This document shows positions 8,504-18,063 of a stretch of 64,000 nucleotides of DNA, one piece after another. Within the stretch, counting starts at the first letter, position 1. Every line of letters starts with the position of its first letter. This stretch comes from Aeromonas hydrophila subsp. hydrophila ATCC 7966. Lineage in GTDB: Bacteria > Pseudomonadota > Gammaproteobacteria > Enterobacterales > Aeromonadaceae. The translations under genes were made by a program, and so were the position numbers. The stretch is from assembly GCF_000014805.1 (NCBI RefSeq), contig NC_008570.1:2981001-3045000 (forward strand), written 5' to 3'. The notes under the pieces were generated by a model. The model made no database searches. It was not told where the DNA came from and saw only the letters and a list, made by a program, of their open reading frames with translations.

Positions 8504-9367
8504 TCACTCTTCGATGACGTGAGTATTCAGCATTTTGGCAAGCAGGCTGGCCAGACGGTTACGCATCTCGCGGCGATCGATGATGAGGTCGATGGCGCCC
8601 TTCTCCAGCAGGAACTCGGAGCGCTGGAAGCCTTCCGGCAGCTTCTCGCGCACGGTCTGCTCGATGACGCGCGGACCGGCAAAGCCGATCAGTGCCTTGG
8701 GCTCGCCCACGTTGATGTCACCCAGCATGGCCAGACTGGCGGAGACGCCACCCATGGTGGGGTCGGTCAGCACGGAGATATAGGGCAGGCCGGCCTTGGA
8801 GAGGCGGTCCAGCGCCGCACTGGTCTTGGCCATCTGCATCAGGGAGAACAGCGCCTCCTGCATGCGGGCACCACCCGAGGTGGAGAAACAGACCAGACCG
8901 CGACCTTCCTTGATGCTCTCCTCGACGGCGCGCACGAAGCGGGCACCGACCACGGAGGACATGGAGCCACCGATGAAGGAGAACTCGAATGAACAGGCGA
9001 CGACCGGCACCCCCTTGAGGGTCCCCTTCATCACCACCAGCGCATCTTTTTCTCCCGTCTCTTTCTGGGCGGCAGACAAACGATCCTTGTAGCGCTTGGA
9101 ATCCTTGAATTTCAAGACATCCTGCGGCTCCAGCTCGGCACCGATCTCGGTGCGGCCCTGCTCGTCGAGAAAGCTCTCGAGACGGGCACGGGCGCTGATG
9201 CGCATATGATGATCACACTTGGGGCACACTTCGAGATTGCGCTCCAACTCTGCCCGGTAGAGCACCTGTTCACAAGCACTGCACTTGGTCCACACCCCTT
9301 CCGGAATGTTGTGACGACGAGGTGTAGTGATCTTGCTCTTGGGAAGGATCTTCTCAAGCCAGCTCAT
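8504..9367 (-). CDS. accD: AccD, acetyl-CoA carboxylase carboxyltransferase beta subunit
   Basis: The 287-residue beta subunit that, with AccA, transfers CO2 from carboxybiotin to acetyl-CoA to make malonyl-CoA. The N-terminal zinc ribbon is complete (C29, C32, C48, C51 in CSAC...CPKC). The crotonase-like carboxyltransferase core follows, with [19 protein letters not shown] and [17 protein letters not shown]. The start is ATG 9367, preceded by AAGGA; an open frame extends 30 bases further up without a ribosome site. An 89-base AT-rich spacer separates it from truA; dedA, which lies between truA and accD in E. coli, is absent. Confidence 0.97.
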   Translation of the reverse strand: MSWLEKILPKSKITTPRRHNIPEGVWTKCSACEQVLYRAELERNLEVCPKCDHHMRISARARLESFLDEQGRTEIGAELEPQDVLKFKDSKRYKDRLSAAQKETGEKDALVVMKGTLKGVPVVACSFEFSFIGGSMSSVVGARFVRAVEESIKEGRGLVCFSTSGGARMQEALFSLMQMAKTSAALDRLSKAGLPYISVLTDPTMGGVSASLAMLGDINVGEPKALIGFAGPRVIEQTVREKLPEGFQRSEFLLEKGAIDLIIDRREMRNRLASLLAKMLNTHVIEE

Positions 9368-9486
9368 GGAATTCCTTAATGCTTTTGTGCCTGACAAAAC
9401 GCATCGAGCCTAGATTGTTCAATGACTTAATAGCTCGATGGCAATAAATGACGGATCATTAAACCACAAATTTTCGGGGCCAGTTA

Positions 9487-10296
9487 CTAAAAACTGGTCG
9501 TACCCGGTGCCGAGTCCGGCAGCCACAACGGGCCGAGCGGCATCTGCGGCAACCCCAGTTCTGCCGGGTAATCCACGTCCACCAGATAGAGTCCCCCCGC
9601 CTTGGCAGTCGGGCCTGCCAGGTTGCGATCCCGGGCTGCCAGCACCTCGGCAATCCACTCCACCGGCTGGAGCCCCTGCCCCACCAGCAGCAGTGAGCCG
9701 GTGATGTTGCGCACCATGTGGTGCAGGAAGGCGTTGGCCTTGATGTCGAGCACGATGTAGGGGCCGGAGCGGCTGACACACAGATGCGTCACATTGCGCC
9801 ATGGAGTGTTGGACTGGCAGGCGACGGCCCGGAAGGTGCTGAAGTCATGCTCCCCGAGCAGGCTCTGGCCCGCCTGGTGCATCAGATCGGCATCGATGGT
9901 TTCGTGGTAGTGACTGACGCCACTGCCGAGGATGGCCGGCCGGTAGTTGTGGTTGTAGATGACGTAGCGGTAGCGACGGGCGGTGGCGCTGAAGCGGGCA
10001 TGAAATCCCTCGTCTACCTGCTTGACCCAGCGCACGGCGATGTCCGGCGGCAGGTTGGAGTTGAGACCCAGGGTCCAGGCCCCTTCGGCGCGATTCGCAT
10101 CGGTATCGAAGTGGATCACCTGGCCGGTGGCGTGGACACCGGCATCGGTGCGCCCTGCACACTGGATGGAGACGGGGTGATTGGCGATCCGGCTGAGGGC
10201 CTTTTCCAGCTCCTCCTGTACGCTGATCACTTCGCGCTGACGCTGCCAGCCGAAATACCGGCTGCCGTCGTATTCAATACCTAGGGCAATTCGCAT
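9487..10296 (-). CDS. truA: TruA, tRNA pseudouridine(38-40) synthase
   Basis: A 269-residue enzyme that isomerises uridines 38-40 in the anticodon stem-loop of many tRNAs. The catalytic aspartate is D51 in GRTDAGVHA. Other family blocks are [14 protein letters not shown] at the N-terminus, RYRYVIYN near residue 107, and [14 protein letters not shown] near 195. It is separated from fimV upstream by about 180 bases holding the fimV terminator, so it probably has its own promoter. Confidence 0.96.
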   Translation of the reverse strand: MRIALGIEYDGSRYFGWQRQREVISVQEELEKALSRIANHPVSIQCAGRTDAGVHATGQVIHFDTDANRAEGAWTLGLNSNLPPDIAVRWVKQVDEGFHARFSATARRYRYVIYNHNYRPAILGSGVSHYHETIDADLMHQAGQSLLGEHDFSTFRAVACQSNTPWRNVTHLCVSRSGPYIVLDIKANAFLHHMVRNITGSLLLVGQGLQPVEWIAEVLAARDRNLAGPTAKAGGLYLVDVDYPAELGLPQMPLGPLWLPDSAPGTTSF

Positions 10297-10420
10297 GGAT
10301 AAACTTGTCTTCTGATGAAAAGGAGCGGTGAACGAAACGGGGCGGATTATACGCGTCTCGCCTCAAAAATCCCAAATAGCCGCGCCCAGGCCAGACCAGG
10401 CGCCAGAAACACCGATGCCA

Positions 10421-10450
10421 AAAACAAGGGGCAGCCCATCGGCTGCCCCT
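10421..10450 (-). terminator. Terminator after fimV
   Basis: On the minus strand AGGGGCAGCC, loop GATG, GGCTGCCCCT, then a T-rich run (TGTTTTT). It lies 26 bases past the fimV stop. Confidence 0.85.
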
Positions 10451-10475
10451 GCTTTCACCACTATGCGCTGGCTCT

Positions 10476-12674
10476 CTAGCCAAGGCGCTTGAGCAGCTTC
10501 TCGGCCTCGGCCCGCTGATGCTCGGTGCCCTGCTCCGCCGCTTCTTGCAGCAGTTCGCGGGCGCTATCCTTGTCGTCGATCTCGAGGTAGGCACGGGCCA
10601 GATCCAGCTTGGCCCCCACCCCGCCATCGTCGGCATCCACGTCAAACCCGGTGGACTCCGGCAGCACCTCGGGGAAGCCATCCAGCCCCACGTCCAGCGA
10701 GAAGCCCTGATAAGGTTCCTGCTCGGTGGTGGTGGCGTCCGCCTCGGCCAGCAGCTTGTCGATCTCGACATAACCGCTCTCCTGAGCCTGTTCCCGTGGT
10801 TTCACCTCGCCCGGATGGGACTCCACCTCGGCGAAGGCATCCTCGAAATCGGCCAGGGCCAGCTCGTTGGGATCCCACTCCAGATCCGCAGCGGCCTCCT
10901 GTTTCCCCTTGGTCGGTTCGGGCTCCAGCCCCAGCTCCGCCAGCAGCTCATCGGCGCTGGCGTCGGCCGTGGCACTGGTAGCCTTGTCGGCGCCCGGCTC
11001 GGCAAAGGCGGTCTCGAAGTCGCTCAAATCGAAGGAGGCGAGATCCTCGTCGCTGACCATGGGGTCGGCATCGGGTTGACCGTCATCGCTGCCGTCCAGC
11101 GCCAGATCGGCTTCCAGGTCTGCGTCCAGCTCGGCGAACAGAGCTGCCTGCAGCTCCTCTTCGCTCATGATCTCGTTGCCAGCCTTGGGCTTGGGATTGA
11201 ATTCGCTGGCAAGGTCCAGATCCGGCTCGGTGTCGAGGGTGATGGACTCGTCATGGGCCAGATCCAGCTCGGGCACCAGATCCGGATCCCGGATGGCGGC
11301 CTTGGCGGGCGGGGCCGGCTCGGCATCGAAGCTGGCCAGGTCCATCTCGCCATCATCGCTGAACACCAGATCGGCCGGCGCGGCAGGCTCTTCCACCGCC
11401 ATGTAGCCATCCGGCGTGTTGAGATCCGGGCGCGGTCGTACCGGCTCGTCGTCGGTGATGCCGACCGTCATCAGCTCGTCAAATTCGCTGCTCTCCTGAT
11501 CCATCACCATGGCGGTGGATTCGGACAGGCTCTTCTCCTGCTCTTCCAGCTCGCGGCGGGCCCGCGCCCGCAGCCACAGGGTCACCAACGCCAGCACCAG
11601 CAGCACCGGCAACAGGATGATCATGGCCAGGTTGAGCGGCGAGGAGAGCAGGTCCATCAGCCAGTTCTGCTTGGGCTCGGGGGCCGGTGCCACCGGCGGA
11701 ACCGGCTTGGCCTTGAGCTCGGCAATCTCTTTTTGCAGCGCGGTCTGATCCTGCAGCTGGGCCTTGAGGGTCTCCACCTCTTCGGTCAGGGATTGCAGCC
11801 GCAGCTTGAGCCTGTGGTTCATCTCGGTGACCTGGCCGAGCTGGGCATTGGCATCTTCCAGCGCCAGCGCCATCTCGGTGGAGGGCTTGCCGACCGGTTG
11901 ATTGACATCGGCCGGCAACGGCGCCGGTGCGCTGGCCGTGGCGGCGCTGGTAGCAGCCGCCTGGCTGGCTACCGGCTCGGGAGCCTTGGCAACCGCCTTC
12001 ACCTCGGTGGCCGGCTGGGGTGTCTCCACCTTGGGTGCCGGGGCCGGAATGGGCGCCGCCTTGGCGGGCGCGACCTTGGCTACCTCGGGTTTGGCCGGCT
12101 CAGCCGCCTTGGGCGGGGTTGTTTTGGTGGCCACCGGCTTGGCCGGCTGGGTATGTTTGCTCGCCAGGTATTTCGGGCTCAGCCCTTTCCAGCTGGCGTT
12201 GTCACTGCGGAATTTGGCGCGGGCCTCGGCATCGGTGATGACGCTGGCCTCGGCGGTGGTGGGCAGCTGGATGCGCGAGCCCACCAGAATGTGGTTGATG
12301 TTGCCATCGGCGAAACTGCGGGGGTTCTTCTCGTAGATCGCCACCATGGTCTGGTAGACGCTGACACTGCTGGAGGGACGGTACTTGCTCGCCAGGCTCC
12401 AGAGGGTGTCGGTGGGACGAATGGGGCCATAACTACCGGCATTGCTCGCGACCTGCCGCACGATCGGCTGGGCCGTGGCTCGGCTGGGTTGGGACGTGGC
12501 GCGGGGAGCGGCGACGGGTTGTGCCAGCGGCTGGGAATTGACGGCGGGCGGAGCCGGCTCGTCCGGGCCTTTGAGCTCAACAAAAAAAGGCTCCCGCGCC
12601 GAGTCTTCGGCCTGGGCCGTGCCCAGCAGACCCAATGCGAGTAGCGTTGCCAATGTTATGCGGGAATGTCCCAT
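10476..12674 (-). CDS. fimV: FimV/HubP-family polar landmark protein
   Basis: A 732-residue FimV-type protein. In order: a signal peptide ending ...GLLGTAQA; a periplasmic LysM-like region (PTDTLWSLASKYRPS through ILVGSRIQLP, about residues 85-150); an Ala/Pro/Lys-rich linker; a coiled coil (about 270-325); one membrane helix (about 350-370); a long acidic cytoplasmic region rich in DLASFD-type motifs; and a C-terminal FimV domain with a TPR-like helix (LDLARAYLEIDDKDSARELL). FimV/HubP proteins organise the cell pole for type IV pili, flagella and chromosome segregation in related bacteria. ATG 12674 follows AAGGA. Its position between asd and truA matches Vibrio and Aeromonas. Confidence 0.93.
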   Translation of the reverse strand: MGHSRITLATLLALGLLGTAQAEDSAREPFFVELKGPDEPAPPAVNSQPLAQPVAAPRATSQPSRATAQPIVRQVASNAGSYGPIRPTDTLWSLASKYRPSSSVSVYQTMVAIYEKNPRSFADGNINHILVGSRIQLPTTAEASVITDAEARAKFRSDNASWKGLSPKYLASKHTQPAKPVATKTTPPKAAEPAKPEVAKVAPAKAAPIPAPAPKVETPQPATEVKAVAKAPEPVASQAAATSAATASAPAPLPADVNQPVGKPSTEMALALEDANAQLGQVTEMNHRLKLRLQSLTEEVETLKAQLQDQTALQKEIAELKAKPVPPVAPAPEPKQNWLMDLLSSPLNLAMIILLPVLLVLALVTLWLRARARRELEEQEKSLSESTAMVMDQESSEFDELMTVGITDDEPVRPRPDLNTPDGYMAVEEPAAPADLVFSDDGEMDLASFDAEPAPPAKAAIRDPDLVPELDLAHDESITLDTEPDLDLASEFNPKPKAGNEIMSEEELQAALFAELDADLEADLALDGSDDGQPDADPMVSDEDLASFDLSDFETAFAEPGADKATSATADASADELLAELGLEPEPTKGKQEAAADLEWDPNELALADFEDAFAEVESHPGEVKPREQAQESGYVEIDKLLAEADATTTEQEPYQGFSLDVGLDGFPEVLPESTGFDVDADDGGVGAKLDLARAYLEIDDKDSARELLQEAAEQGTEHQRAEAEKLLKRLG

Positions 12675-12949
12675 ATTCGTTCCTTCGTATGACGGCCCTA
12701 TCACATTGAAAAATCTGGATAGTTACCCCAAAACAGTCGGTTCAATATAAATCAGGCTCAGGTTGCAAGCCAGCAGTCCGACACATTTAGCACCCAACTT
12801 GCCCCTGAGTGTAGGAAAAAACTTAATCAGTTGATATCGCGAAAAATTCTCGGGGCTGCAGAGTGCGCCCCCGGTCACATCCACCCCATGGGTGCACAGG
12901 CTGGCAGCCTGGCGGATTTCCCTCCCCGCCAGGCCAATGGACCCGACGA

Positions 12950-13966
12950 TCAGAGGTAATCGCGCACCAGCAGTTCGGCAATCTGTACGCTGTTGGTCGC
13001 CGCGCCCTTACGAACGTTATCGGCCACGATCCACATATTTATACCGCAGGGGTGAGAAATATCCTGGCGAACCCGGCCCACCAGCACCTCGTCCTTGCCG
13101 GTGGCGTCGCGCACCGGGGTCGGATAGTCGCTCTCGTCGTCAAACAGGGTGACGCCCGGCGCATTGCGCAGCAGCTCTTTCACCTGTTCGGCGTCGAGTG
13201 GCTGGTGCAGCTCGACGTGGACCGCCTCGGCATGACCATAGAACACCGGTACCCGCACGCAGGTGGGGTTCACGGCGATGCTGGCATCCCCCAGGATCTT
13301 CTGGGTCTCCCACACCATCTTCATCTCTTCCCGGGTGTAGCCGTTGTCGGTGAAGCTGTCGATCTGCGGGATCAGGTTGAAGGCGATCTGCTGCGGATAG
13401 AGACTCGGCTCCACCGGACGACCGTTGAGCAGGTGGGCGGTCTGGCCGGCCAGCTCGCTCACCCCCTCCTTGCCGGAGCCGGAGACGGACTGATAGGTCG
13501 CCACGTTGATGCGGGCGATACCCACCTCATCGTGCAAAGGCTTGAGTGCCACCAGCATCTGGATGGTGGAGCAGTTGGGGTTGGCGATGATGTTGCGGTT
13601 GCGAAAATCGGCCAGCGCATCCGGGTTCACTTCCGGAATGACCAGCGGGATGTCTTCGTCGTAGCGGAAGCAGGAGGTGTTGTCGATGACGATGCAGCCG
13701 TGCTCGGCGGCAATCGGCGCCCACTTGGCAGAAACCTCGGCTCCGGCGGAGAAGAGGGCGATCTGCACCTGGCTCCAGTCAAACGCCTCCACATCCAGGA
13801 TCTCGACATTCTTGCCGGCAAAACGCACCGTGTCGCCGGCGCTGCGGCTGGAGGCCAGCGGATAGAGGGTGGCGATCGGGAAGGCACGCTCTTCCAGGAT
13901 CTCGATCATCGCCTCGCCCACGGCGCCGCTGGCGCCCAATACCGCTACGTTGAATTGCTGACTCAC
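12950..13966 (-). CDS. asd: Aspartate-semialdehyde dehydrogenase (at the usg locus)
   Basis: A 338-residue enzyme that reduces L-aspartyl-4-phosphate to aspartate semialdehyde with NADPH, feeding lysine/diaminopimelate, threonine and methionine synthesis. The NADP-binding motif GASGAVGE is at residues 11-18. The nucleophile is C132 in NPNCST. The substrate-binding segment IPQIDSF...REEMKM is near residue 205. In E. coli the gene in this place, usg, encodes an inactive homologue lacking the cysteine; here the catalytic cysteine is present, so the enzyme is probably active. The start is GTG 13966, with AGGAGAG upstream. It follows pdxB. Confidence 0.93.
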   Translation of the reverse strand: MSQQFNVAVLGASGAVGEAMIEILEERAFPIATLYPLASSRSAGDTVRFAGKNVEILDVEAFDWSQVQIALFSAGAEVSAKWAPIAAEHGCIVIDNTSCFRYDEDIPLVIPEVNPDALADFRNRNIIANPNCSTIQMLVALKPLHDEVGIARINVATYQSVSGSGKEGVSELAGQTAHLLNGRPVEPSLYPQQIAFNLIPQIDSFTDNGYTREEMKMVWETQKILGDASIAVNPTCVRVPVFYGHAEAVHVELHQPLDAEQVKELLRNAPGVTLFDDESDYPTPVRDATGKDEVLVGRVRQDISHPCGINMWIVADNVRKGAATNSVQIAELLVRDYL

Positions 13967-14040
13967 TGCTGTTCTCTCCTATGATGGTGCCGGTGACGCG
14001 CGCTAGCATCACCGCTGGCAGGCGGACCTGCCTGATAGCG

Positions 14041-14061
14041 GGTCTGGCGTCGGGCCAGACC
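14041..14061. other. Hairpin between pdxB and asd
   Basis: GGTCTGGC / GCCAGACC, an 8-bp stem with a 5-base loop, without a T run. It may modulate read-through or mRNA stability between the two minus-strand genes. Confidence 0.35.
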
Positions 14062-14108
14062 GGGTATGGGCGGGGCAAGGCTCCCGCCCCTTCAAGTATG
14101 TAAAGTGT

Positions 14109-15239
14109 TCAGTCTGGCTGGCAGACAAACCCGAGCCGGGCCAGGGCTGCGCCGGCAAACGGCCCTTTCAGCTGCAGGGAAGAGAGCTCGCGCCGCTCCG
14201 GATAGTGTTTGCGCTGCTCATCGAAGCTGCCCGCCACACCGAGCCGGTTGCGAAAACGGGCGTCATCGCGACGCACGTCATAAATAAGGTGGACCAGTTG
14301 CTTGATCAATGCCTGATCCGCCGACTGGCCCGGTGTCACCTCGCGCACCTCAGGGATCGGCAGCAAGCTCTGCAGATCCTGACGCGGCGTGCGCCTCAGC
14401 TGCCGGCAGAGAGCTTCATAGAGCATCCAGGTGCCGCGGGCCTTGCCTTCCAGGCTGTAACCCGCGATGTGCGGGGTCGCGAGCTCGGTGTGGGGTACCA
14501 GGGCCTGCAGCGGCTCCGGCTCCCCTTCCCACACGTCCATCACCAGCCGCAGCGGCGCCTGGCTCTGCTGGCGCGCCAGCAAGGCCTGGTTGTCCCACAC
14601 CTCGCCACGGGAGGCGTTGATGAGGATCTGCCCGGCCGGGCGGGCGGCAATCTGCGCCGCGTCCAGCAGGTGGAAGGTGGCATCCGGCCCCTGACGGGTG
14701 ATGGGAACGTGGAAGCTGACGATGTCGGCCTCAAGGGCCTGCTGGTAGTCGACAAACTGCGCCGCCTCGTTGGCCTCGGCGGCGCGGGCACGGGGCGGAT
14801 CGCAGCGCAGCACCCGCATGCCGAGGGCCTCGGCCTTGCCTGCCACACACTCGCCGGTGTTGCCGGCACCAATCACCGCGAGGCTCATCGCGCCCAAGTT
14901 GAGCTCATGGCGCTCGGCCAACACCAGCAGGGCGGAGAGCACATAGTCGCCGACCGAATATTTGTTGCAGCCGGGGGCGCTGAAGAAGGGAATGCCCCGC
15001 TCGGCCAGCAGCCCCTTGTCCACGTGATCGGTGCCGATGGTGGCGGTGCCGACGAAGCTCAGTCGTGGGCAGCTGGCCAGCAGCGCGGCGTCCACCCGGG
15101 TGACGGAGCGCACCAGCAGCACATCGGCCTCTTGCAGATCCGTCGCCAGCATCTGCCTGCCGGGCAGCGGGATGACCTCGCCAAATTCGGCAAACAGCTC
15201 ACGGGCGTGGGGCATATTTTCATCAACGACGATCTTCAT
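14109..15239 (-). CDS. pdxB: PdxB, erythronate-4-phosphate dehydrogenase
   Basis: A 376-residue NAD-dependent 2-hydroxyacid dehydrogenase of the pyridoxal 5'-phosphate pathway that oxidises 4-phosphoerythronate. Visible: the N-terminal MKIVVDENMP; the Rossmann motif VIGAGNTGE near residue 123; the catalytic arginine in NASRGEV, the glutamate in DVWEGEPEP and the histidine in TPHIAGYSLEGKARG; and the PdxB-specific C-terminal dimerisation domain (LVHLIYDVRRDDARFRN). ATG 15239 follows GAGGTGAG. It is the first gene of the long minus-strand series toward dedD. Confidence 0.96.
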   Translation of the reverse strand: MKIVVDENMPHARELFAEFGEVIPLPGRQMLATDLQEADVLLVRSVTRVDAALLASCPRLSFVGTATIGTDHVDKGLLAERGIPFFSAPGCNKYSVGDYVLSALLVLAERHELNLGAMSLAVIGAGNTGECVAGKAEALGMRVLRCDPPRARAAEANEAAQFVDYQQALEADIVSFHVPITRQGPDATFHLLDAAQIAARPAGQILINASRGEVWDNQALLARQQSQAPLRLVMDVWEGEPEPLQALVPHTELATPHIAGYSLEGKARGTWMLYEALCRQLRRTPRQDLQSLLPIPEVREVTPGQSADQALIKQLVHLIYDVRRDDARFRNRLGVAGSFDEQRKHYPERRELSSLQLKGPFAGAALARLGFVCQPD

Positions 15240-15585
15240 CGGGCTCTCTCACCTCGCTAGCGGCCACAAGCGCGCCATTCTAGCCCAAACAGACCGAAGT
15301 TTCAGATGCTTATTCATCCATGAGCGGCCGCCGCCGCGACTTTCTGGCGGGAACCAGCGCGCGGCTGGCTCATCTCTGCTCAACCGAGTGGCCGGCCTGC
15401 ACAAGCAACCTCGGGAGCTCCCTCTCGCCACCAGCCGGATTGCACTCGGCGGGTTGGCCATCACCAAACTCATTTGTAACCCCGTGTTACAGCGAGCGGG
15501 GCGCGACTTGACCGACCGCACTGGGCTGGCACAATGGCGCCTCTTTTTTTGCTGCCCATGAATGGGCACCTTGCCGAGCCCCGTT
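15240..15585. other. Intergenic region, pdxB / pgpB divergent promoters
   Basis: A 346-base gap between divergent pdxB and pgpB. No credible gene, RNA or repeat seen. It must hold both promoters; none stands out. Confidence 0.5.
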
Positions 15586-16308
15586 ATGCCGACTCACGCC
15601 TCTTCCCTGCCGCGCCGCCAGGTGCTGTGTTTCAGTGCCGCCCTGATCCTGCCGCTGCTCCTGCTGGCCTGCCTGCCCTGGCAGCCGTTCATGAGCCAGG
15701 CCCTGCACTCGGACTGGCTCTGGTGGCCCTACGCCCTCACCCGCATGGTGGATGTGCCCGGTATCGCCGTCAGCATCCTGGCCCTGCTGCTGCTGACCCG
15801 ACACAAGCTGACGCTGAGCCTGCCGGCGCTGCTGGCCCTCGGCGGCGCCCTGTTTGCCGTACTGGCCGGCGACTGGCTCATCAAGAGCCTGATCAAGCAT
15901 CTGACCGAGGAGCCTCGCCCCTACCTGCTCTGGCTGGAGAGCCAGCAGCTGATCCCCGCCATCCAGCAGTTCTACGCCGGCAAGGTGGAGGTGCGCAGCG
16001 AGCAGGTCCATGCCGCCAGCCAGCTGCTGGCGCTGCCCGAGTGGCTCGCCAACCACTGGCAGGCGGAGGTCAACTACGCCTTCCCCTCCGGCCACAGCAT
16101 CGCCGCCATGAGCCTGGCCCAGTTCTTCGGCCTGATCTGGCTGGCGCGCGCCCCTGCCGGCGCCTGGCTGCTGCCGCTGTGGGCCATCGGTGTCGGCCTG
16201 TCGCGCATGCTGATCGGCATGCACTGGCCGCTGGATGTGCTGGCAAGCGCCCTGCTCGGCAGCCTCACCGCGCTGTTTGCCGCCCGCTGGTGGCTACGCC
16301 ATTACTGA
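15586..16308 (+). CDS. pgpB: PgpB-like PAP2-family lipid phosphatase
   Basis: A membrane phosphatase of about 240 residues with six predicted helices. The three PAP2 motifs are complete: KSLIKHLTEEPRP (KX6RP type), FPSGHS, and SRMLIGMHWPLD (SRX5HX3D). The spacing between motif 1 and motif 2, with an inserted periplasmic segment (LPEWLANHW), follows E. coli PgpB, which dephosphorylates phosphatidylglycerophosphate and undecaprenyl pyrophosphate at the outer face of the inner membrane. The start is uncertain: ATG 15586 and ATG 15562 are both in frame with weak ribosome sites. Confidence 0.85.
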   Translation: MPTHASSLPRRQVLCFSAALILPLLLLACLPWQPFMSQALHSDWLWWPYALTRMVDVPGIAVSILALLLLTRHKLTLSLPALLALGGALFAVLAGDWLIKSLIKHLTEEPRPYLLWLESQQLIPAIQQFYAGKVEVRSEQVHAASQLLALPEWLANHWQAEVNYAFPSGHSIAAMSLAQFFGLIWLARAPAGAWLLPLWAIGVGLSRMLIGMHWPLDVLASALLGSLTALFAARWWLRHY

Positions 16309-16324
16309 CATGTGCACGACACAA

Positions 16325-16354
16325 AAAAACGGGCACCCGCGGGTGCCCGTTTTT
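16325..16354. terminator. Bidirectional terminator between pgpB and the MetQ-like gene
   Basis: The perfect palindrome CGGGCACCCG/CGGGTGCCCG is flanked by A and T runs, between converging genes. Confidence 0.88.
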
Positions 16355-16379
16355 GTTCAAAGCCTGTGACGCTGGCCAC

Positions 16380-17210
16380 TCAGTTGCTGGCGCTCGCGCC
16401 CTGCCACCCTTCGGGGTACTTGTAGCCGACGAAGCGCTTGGCGGCATAGGCCTTGAAAGCGACCGAGTTGTAGGCCGCAGCCACGTCTTTGGCAAAGGGC
16501 TTGTCCGCATCGGCGCTTTTTACCACCACCCAGTTGATGAAGTTGTAGCTGCGCTCAAGGAACAGACCTGAGCTGAAAGGAATGCCGCTTGAGGCGGCAA
16601 AGTTGCCGTTGATGACCGAAAAGTCCACGTCTTCGCGCGAGCGGGGCAGTTGAGCCGCCTCCAGCAACACCAGCTTGAGGTTGTGCGGGTTTTTCACCAC
16701 GTCGAACTCGCTCGCCTTGAGCGGGTTGATCCCCTCCTTCAGGGTCAGCCAGCCCAGATCCTGCAGCATCAGCAGCGCCCGCGCCTGATTGGTGGGGTCG
16801 TTCGGAATGGCCACCGTGCTCCCCTCCTGCACCGCCTTCAGATCTCCCAGCTTGCCGGCATAGAGGCCCATGGGGCCGGTCGGTACCTGGGTGATGGGGG
16901 CGAGTGACAGCCCCCGATCCTTGGCAAAGCTCTCCAGATAGGGCTTGTGCTGGAAACAGTTCACATCGAGCGAGCCGTCGGCCAGCGCGATATTGGGCGT
17001 CACGTAGTCGGTGAACTCCACCAGTTTGACCTGGTAGCCCTTGGCTTCGAGCTGCGGCTTGATGGAGTCGGTCACCATGTCGGCAAAATCCCCCACCGTG
17101 GTACCGATGACGATCTCCTGTTTGGCCGGATCGGCGGCCAGCGCGGCCAATGGCAGAGTACCGGCCAGCAGGACCAGAGCGGAAAGGGCAAAGAAGGAAC
17201 GACGCTGCAT
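16380..17210 (-). CDS. MetQ/NlpA-family substrate-binding protein, non-lipidated
   Basis: A 276-residue periplasmic binding protein of the MetQ/NlpA family, whose members bind methionine or related amino acids for ABC import. After the leader it reads IVIGTTVGDFADMV and later VEFTDYVTPNIALADGSLDVNCFQHKPYLE and PNDPTNQARAL, all typical of the family. The leader ends LAALAAD, a signal peptidase I site; there is no lipobox cysteine, whereas MetQ is normally a lipoprotein. No metN or metI lies nearby, so it is an orphan binding protein whose partner is encoded elsewhere. ATG 17210 follows AGGGAG. The ligand is unproven. Confidence 0.88.
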   Translation of the reverse strand: MQRRSFFALSALVLLAGTLPLAALAADPAKQEIVIGTTVGDFADMVTDSIKPQLEAKGYQVKLVEFTDYVTPNIALADGSLDVNCFQHKPYLESFAKDRGLSLAPITQVPTGPMGLYAGKLGDLKAVQEGSTVAIPNDPTNQARALLMLQDLGWLTLKEGINPLKASEFDVVKNPHNLKLVLLEAAQLPRSREDVDFSVINGNFAASSGIPFSSGLFLERSYNFINWVVVKSADADKPFAKDVAAAYNSVAFKAYAAKRFVGYKYPEGWQGASASN

Positions 17211-17446
17211 AAAAACTCCCTGTAAATATCTCAACGGCTGGCGCGATGGCAGAGTCGTGCTTGAACCATCGCAACCATCCAGCCATCCAAACGGCTAATT
17301 AAGCACACCATAACAGAGCCGTTTCTCTTCGCCAAGCAACAAAACCGGGCAAGCTTATTTATAAAAAATCACGGCCTTTGATATAAGGACTCAATACGGC
17401 TAAGCACCATCGGCTACCCATTTCATTCCCTAGCAAGGAGCTCATC

Positions 17447-17986
17447 ATGCTGACCACCACGCACACCGGCCTGCTGGTCGTCGATATTCAGGGCAAACTG
17501 GCCCGTCTGGTCGAGGGGAGCGACGCCCTGATCGCCAACACCGCCAGGCTGGTAGCGGGAGCCAGACTGCTGGGCCTGTCGGTTGTCTGGCTGGAGCAGA
17601 ACCCGGACAAGCTCGGGGCCACCGTGCCCGAGCTGCAGTTGATGCAGGCAGGCGATCTTGTGCTGCCCAAGCACAGCTTCGGCGCCCTGGGGGAACCGGC
17701 GCTGGCCAACGCCCTCGCCCGCCAGGGCGTCAGCCACTGGTTGGTGTGCGGCATCGAGGCCCATATCTGCGTCTACCAGACGGTGCAGGGATTGCTGGAC
17801 GCGGGCAGCCAGATGTCGCTGGTGGTGGATGCGGTGTCGTCGCGCAGCGCCGCCAACCGGGAGCTCGCCATCAACAAGCTGGCGGCGCACGGGGCCGAAC
17901 TCACCTCGGTGGAGATGTGCCTCTACGAACTGCTGGGCGATTGCCGCCATCCGGCCTTTCGATCCATTCTGGCGTTGATCAAATAG
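17447..17986 (+). CDS. Isochorismatase-family cysteine hydrolase
   Basis: A 179-residue single-domain hydrolase of the isochorismatase superfamily (YcaC-like subgroup). The catalytic triad is visible: D13 in LLVVDIQ, K75 in LPKHSFGA, and nucleophile C108 in CGIEAHICVYQT. The substrate of this subgroup is generally unknown; pyrazinamide-type amides are only one possibility. ATG 17447 has AAGGAG upstream. It is divergent from the MetQ-like gene. The last codons are part of a 61-base tandem duplication that continues beyond the stop, so a second copy of the gene's tail lies just downstream. Confidence 0.88.
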   Translation: MLTTTHTGLLVVDIQGKLARLVEGSDALIANTARLVAGARLLGLSVVWLEQNPDKLGATVPELQLMQAGDLVLPKHSFGALGEPALANALARQGVSHWLVCGIEAHICVYQTVQGLLDAGSQMSLVVDAVSSRSAANRELAINKLAAHGAELTSVEMCLYELLGDCRHPAFRSILALIK

Positions 17987-18063
17987 CTCTCCTGTCGACC
18001 GGCCCCACCATCCGGCCTTTCGATCCATTCTGGCGCTGCTCAAATAGCCTCCCCCTGCCGACC
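17947..18063 (+). repeat. 61-bp tandem duplication spanning the isochorismatase stop codon
   Basis: The unit begins CCATCCGGCCTTTCGATCCA at 17947 and again at 18008. The first 42 bases, containing the last codons and the TAG, differ at only two positions. The rest (CTCTCCTGTCGACC versus CTCCCCCTGCCGACC) is also related but diverged. The second copy carries its own in-frame-like 'LLK-stop' tail, which is not translated. Confidence 0.85.

Noticed and set aside
10518..12644. 708-codon plus-strand open frame opposite fimV
   Set aside because: Antisense shadow; Gly/Arg/Leu-rich without domain signatures, while fimV on the other strand is clear.
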